Below are positions 44,928-47,616 of a stretch of DNA of 47,616 bases, piece after piece. The notes beneath the pieces were generated by a model. It was not told the DNA's origin. It saw only the letters and a program-made list of their open reading frames with translations, and searched no databases. Origin of the DNA: JBFWYO01 sp050186335 (GTDB lineage Bacteria; Pseudomonadota; Alphaproteobacteria; Bin65); contig JBFWYO010000029.1 in assembly GCA_050186335.1 (NCBI GenBank), positions 1 to 47,616 of the forward strand, read 5' to 3'. The position numbers were made by a program, and so were the translations under genes. How positions within the stretch are numbered: position 1 is the first letter of the stretch; each line of letters opens with the position of its first letter.

Positions 44928-46088
44928 ATGCGCCCTTGTCCATTTTCGTTCGTTCGGCGAACCGCCGTCGGCGTCGCCGCGCTGGCGCTGATTCTGTGCG
45001 CCGGTTGCGCGGCGACTCGCCCAACACTGTCCGAAATGCGGGGACTCCAATCGGACATCGGCGCCGTCGTCCTGTTCGATGGCGCGTCGCGGCCCAATCG
45101 CGCGCTGCCCGGCGCCAAGACGCGCGACCTGTCGCTCGATGTTCTCGTGCTTTCGGGGGGCGGCGCCGATGGCGCATTCGGGGCAGGCGTGCTGATGGGG
45201 TGGAGCGAAACCGGCGCGCGGCCGATTTTCGATATCGTCACCGGCGTGTCCACCGGCGCGTTGATCGCGACTTTCGCGTTTCTGGGGTCGCGTTACGATG
45301 CCCAGCTAAAGGCCAGCTACACCGAGCTGAAAGGCTCGGATATCTACGATGGAAACGGCGTTCTTGCCGCGTTTACCGACGACGCCCTGTTCGACAACGC
45401 ACCGCTGCGGCGGACTTTGGCCAAGGTCGTCGACGAGGCCGTGATCGACGCGGTCGGCGCGCAGCATCGGGCCGGCCGTCGCTTGTATGTGGCGACGACG
45501 AATCTCGACCGCGGCGAGCTCCTCGTATGGGATATGGGCGCAATTGCGGCCAGCTCGGATCCGGCGCGATACGACGTCTATCGCGAGATCGTCCGCGCCT
45601 CGACCGCCGTGCCGGGCATTTTCACGCCGGTTTTTCTCAAGGTTTTCACGGCCAAGGCGCCGGAAATCCAGATGCACGTCGACGGCGGCATCAAGGCGCC
45701 CCTGCTATTGCGCGATTTCATGTTACGCGGCGACCAGCGGCGCAAGGCGGTCTATGTCATCGCGAATGCGCAGTTGGCCCTGCGGTTGCCTCCGAGCCAG
45801 GTACCGCCGCGCTATATCGTCATCAGCGCGCGCGCCACCAGCGAATTATACCGCGGTCTATTGTATCGGACGTTGTTTCAAGCATATGCCAGCACGCGGC
45901 ACGCCAAGGGCGAGTTTCACCTGACATCGATCCCGGAAGACGCCGCGGCGACTAAAGACGCGCTGCAATTCGACGCGACCGAAATGGCCGCGCTGTTTGA
46001 AGTCGGCCGAAAAGTCGGACGTGCCGGCGTCAAGGCATGGCAGAAGGAGCCGCCCCGGCTGGACGATCTGGAACGCATCTACGAATGA
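44928..46088 (+). CDS. patatin-like phospholipase, probable lipoprotein
   Basis: This 386-residue protein has a signal peptide ending LILCAGC, with Cys27 as likely lipid anchor. The patatin domain shows the oxyanion loop SGGGADGAFGAG at 76-87, nucleophile Ser108 in GVSTG and the dyad Asp252 in DGG. It would hydrolyse acyl lipids from the envelope. ATG start; no strong ribosome site is visible. It is a single-gene unit, unrelated in function to the catabolic operons as far as can be seen. Confidence 0.9.
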   Translation: MRPCPFSFVRRTAVGVAALALILCAGCAATRPTLSEMRGLQSDIGAVVLFDGASRPNRALPGAKTRDLSLDVLVLSGGGADGAFGAGVLMGWSETGARPIFDIVTGVSTGALIATFAFLGSRYDAQLKASYTELKGSDIYDGNGVLAAFTDDALFDNAPLRRTLAKVVDEAVIDAVGAQHRAGRRLYVATTNLDRGELLVWDMGAIAASSDPARYDVYREIVRASTAVPGIFTPVFLKVFTAKAPEIQMHVDGGIKAPLLLRDFMLRGDQRRKAVYVIANAQLALRLPPSQVPPRYIVISARATSELYRGLLYRTLFQAYASTRHAKGEFHLTSIPEDAAATKDALQFDATEMAALFEVGRKVGRAGVKAWQKEPPRLDDLERIYE

Positions 46089-46112
46089 CGCGGTCGCTGG
46101 TCCCATGGTCCG

Positions 46113-46145
46113 GTCCGCCGGGGAGTCCGCCGGACAGTCCGCCGG
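46113..46145 (+). repeat. tandem 12-base repeat, three copies of GTCCGCCGG
   Basis: GTCCGCCGG occurs at 46113, 46125 and 46137, with 3-base spacers (GGA, ACA). It lies 25 bases past the patatin stop and is not translated in any credible gene. Confidence 0.7.
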
Positions 46146-46158
46146 TGGCACTTCAAAA

Positions 46159-46358
46159 CGTAACATTCGTAACAAATACACTTTCATCCTTGAATATGCG
46201 GCTGGCGATGCTATGTGTGTGAACCGCGCGATCACGGTCTCGCGCGGTTGGCTCTTTGCATCGTCCATCAAGTGCAATATCGCGGTGGGGATCGCACGAC
46301 GCCCTATCAACCCTAAGGTACCCTAAGCCCTAAGGTGGAAAAGCGTAACATACGTAAC
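46159..46358. repeat. pair of 15-base direct repeats 185 bases apart
   Basis: CGTAACATTCGTAAC at 46159-46173 and CGTAACATACGTAAC at 46344-46358 differ at one base. Each contains CGTAAC twice. They bracket the hairpin and the CCCTAAG repeats. Confidence 0.65.
46222..46249. terminator. 10-bp perfect hairpin, terminator-like
   Basis: AACCGCGCGA and TCGCGCGGTT flank an 8-base loop, followed by GGCTCTTTG on the plus strand. The T-run is short, so termination is only likely. It lies 133 bases past the patatin stop and could also end a small RNA. Confidence 0.5.
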
Positions 46359-46416
46359 GCACCGCAGGAGTAGCGGCGACTTTCGAACGGATCGGCGCGG
46401 GTCGGTATGCCGCAAT

Positions 46417-46551
46417 TTATCGCGGCGGGCGCCTAAATCCGCCGAGCTGCCGCTCGATTTCGCGCGCCAAGGCAAGGCACACGTCTTCGCGCCAGTAGTG
46501 ACTGGCGACCTGAACGCCGATGGGAAGGCCTTCGGGCGGAGGTGCGGGCGG
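46417..46551 (-). pseudogene. amidase C-terminal remnant
   Basis: Read on the minus strand, 44 codons plus TAA give a sequence ending an amidase-signature protein: PPEGLPIGVQVASHYW, then REDVCLALAREIE and GGFRRPP. This matches the usual amidase C-terminus (GLPIGVQV, WREDxxLAxAxxIE). The remaining 400 or so residues expected are absent; the frame runs into the permease remnant. Confidence 0.7.
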
Positions 46552-46554
46552 CTG

Positions 46555-46812
46555 CGTGCGTTTCTCACGATAACGTTGCCACAAATCCGAGGCAGTGTCG
46601 TCACCGGGATGTTGTTTGCGTTCGTGAGCTCGCTCGACGAGGTGGTCGTCGCGATTCTGGTTTCTTCCGGACGCAACGTGACGGTCACGAAAGTCATGTT
46701 CGATTCGCTGCGTGACGAGATCGATCCGACGATCACGGCCGTCGGTTCGCTGATGATCGTCGCCAGCTTTATCGGTTTGGGCGCGGCGTTATGGCTTCAA
46801 CGCGAGGGCCGA
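46555..46812 (+). pseudogene. PotC-type ABC permease C-terminal remnant
   Basis: About 86 codons encode the last part of a polyamine-type permease (PotC/YdcV): FLTITLPQIRGSVVTGMLFA, SSLDEVVVAILVS, then DEIDPTITAVGSLMIVAS and a final membrane helix. The N-terminal two thirds are missing; before the junction the frame is only the shadow of the amidase remnant. No stop follows where the family ends; the frame runs on to 46941 over the next gene. Confidence 0.7.
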
Positions 46813-46843
46813 CCGAACAACGTGATGTCCTGTCGTGTGCCGA

Positions 46844-47616
46844 TCAGCCGACCGCGCGTTCGCGGATCCGTTCGTACTGGTCGATTTCACGCGTCTGCGG
46901 CACGTCGAGGTCCTTCAGGCGCGGCAGCACTTCGCGGCTGAACAGCGTGAGGTTCTTCGCCGTGTCCTCGTGTGACAGCACGCCGCCGTGCATCATGGCC
47001 AGCAGGTGGCCGATGCCGCCCATGTATTCGTTGAGTTCCCTGATCTGTTCGAACACCTGATCCGGGTTGCCGGCGATCACGGCACCGGCGCGGATCAAGT
47101 CGGCGATTGGCGCCGTGGCGTGGCGGATCGGATTGCCTTCGCGGTCGGTCTGGAAGATCGATCCGGCGATGCCCTGCTGGCCGCGGCGGATTTCGGCGAC
47201 TTTGGCCTGCACCGGAAAATAGCCCGGCGGCGCGCTGAAGTGCGGCGGCACGATGCCGGTGGTTTCCAGATAGCCTTTGATCTGGCTGGCAAAGCGATGG
47301 CCTTCCGCTTCGGTCTCGCCGCAGCCGATCAACACCATGTAGCCGAAGCGATCGGCGCCCGGCGCCGGCCGGCCCAGTTTGGCGACATGGCTGCGATACG
47401 TGCTGACGATGTCGCGGCCGAGGCGCGCGTTGATGCCGAACGCCACGATGTGGCCGCGGTCGGCGATCGCCGGCGCGCTCGACGGTGTGAAGCCGGTCAC
47501 CCACACGGGCGGGTGCGGTTCCTGATAAGGCCGCGGCCAGATATTCACCTGGCGGAACTGGAAATGTTCGCCTTCCCAGTTGAACGGCCCATCGTGGGTC
47601 GTCATCGCCTTGATGA
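46844..47616 (-). CDS. luciferase-like flavin-dependent monooxygenase, 5' end outside window
   Basis: The frame is open to the window edge, leaving about 256 C-terminal residues of a luciferase-like monooxygenase. It shares with the 9.6 kb paralogue the HDGPF segment, NIWPRPYQEPHPPVW, a PPGY segment, GNPDQVF and the EVLPRLKD end. Divergence outside these blocks is large, so the two are old paralogues. The start and N-terminal flavin segment are not visible. Confidence 0.88.
   Translation of the reverse strand, partial: IKAMTTHDGPFNWEGEHFQFRQVNIWPRPYQEPHPPVWVTGFTPSSAPAIADRGHIVAFGINARLGRDIVSTYRSHVAKLGRPAPGADRFGYMVLIGCGETEAEGHRFASQIKGYLETTGIVPPHFSAPPGYFPVQAKVAEIRRGQQGIAGSIFQTDREGNPIRHATAPIADLIRAGAVIAGNPDQVFEQIRELNEYMGGIGHLLAMMHGGVLSHEDTAKNLTLFSREVLPRLKDLDVPQTREIDQYERIRERAVG

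Larger units (their letters stand above)
46089..46416. other. 328-base intergenic stretch rich in short repeats
   Basis: No gene is seen. It holds three tandem 12-mers (46113-46145), two copies of a 15-mer (46159-46173 and 46344-46358), a strong hairpin (46222-46249), and three CCCTAAG copies (46311-46334). It is less GC-rich than its surroundings and borders gene remnants. Confidence 0.6.

Noticed and set aside
46311..46334. Three CCCTAAG copies resembling telomere repeats
   Set aside because: Too few and imperfectly spaced; no other sign of a linear end.

Overview
The window reads as high-GC proteobacterial chromosome. Dense Liv-type (branched-chain amino acid family) ABC importers, a TRAP importer, Lrp/AsnC and TetR regulators, and many acyl-CoA enzymes make an alphaproteobacterium the most likely host. 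That assignment is inference from gene style; no rRNA or phylogenetic marker is present. Nearly every base is protein-coding. I see no tRNA, rRNA, CRISPR, intact insertion sequence or prophage.

Layout. 1-3.7 kb: 3' end of a DUF1800 gene, a DUF1501 Tat protein, and an exported TPR protein. 3.8-7.1 kb: a TRAP transporter with dctQM and dctP divergent, closed by an intrinsic terminator. 7.2-10.8 kb: amidase, alpha/beta hydrolase and luciferase-like monooxygenase. 10.9-22.3 kb: a TetR-centred catabolic region. SDR and fused CoA-transferase genes run left; tetR, a crotonase, a complete ABC importer with fused LivM-LivG, an amidohydrolase-fold protein and an acyl-CoA ligase run right. Three near-identical palindromes sit at its promoters, two of them inside identically spaced -35/-10 pairs. 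22.5-24.4 kb: a PfkB kinase and a fatty acid desaturase. 24.6-29.3 kb: a second ABC importer operon with a Tat-type binding protein. 29.5-31.5 kb: a CMD-fold protein, a short MetE-like methyltransferase and a 68-residue protein. 31.6-33.3 kb: an unrecognised 560-residue exported Cys-rich protein. 33.5-36.3 kb: an Lrp regulator divergent from a family III CoA-transferase and HMG-CoA-lyase-like pair. 36.4-37.4 kb: a protease-fold protein without its catalytic triad. 37.4-44.5 kb: a seven-gene operon of Rieske oxygenase, small unknown protein, third ABC importer (again with fused LivM-LivG) and alpha/beta hydrolase. 44.9-46.1 kb: a patatin-like lipoprotein. 46.1-46.85 kb: a repeat-bearing intergenic stretch followed by fused remnants of an amidase and a PotC-type permease. 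46.85 kb to end: a second luciferase-like monooxygenase, cut by the window edge.

How it fits together. The region imports small organic acids or amides by four separate uptake systems and feeds them to oxygenases, hydrolases and CoA-thioester enzymes. The best candidate for an undescribed system is the 10.9-22.3 kb TetR regulon. It pairs import, CoA activation, a dienoyl-CoA-reductase-like SDR, a crotonase, a fused class I CoA-transferase and an amidohydrolase-fold protein that has lost most of its metal ligands. The Rieske/ABC operon is the second candidate. Substrates cannot be read from the sequence.
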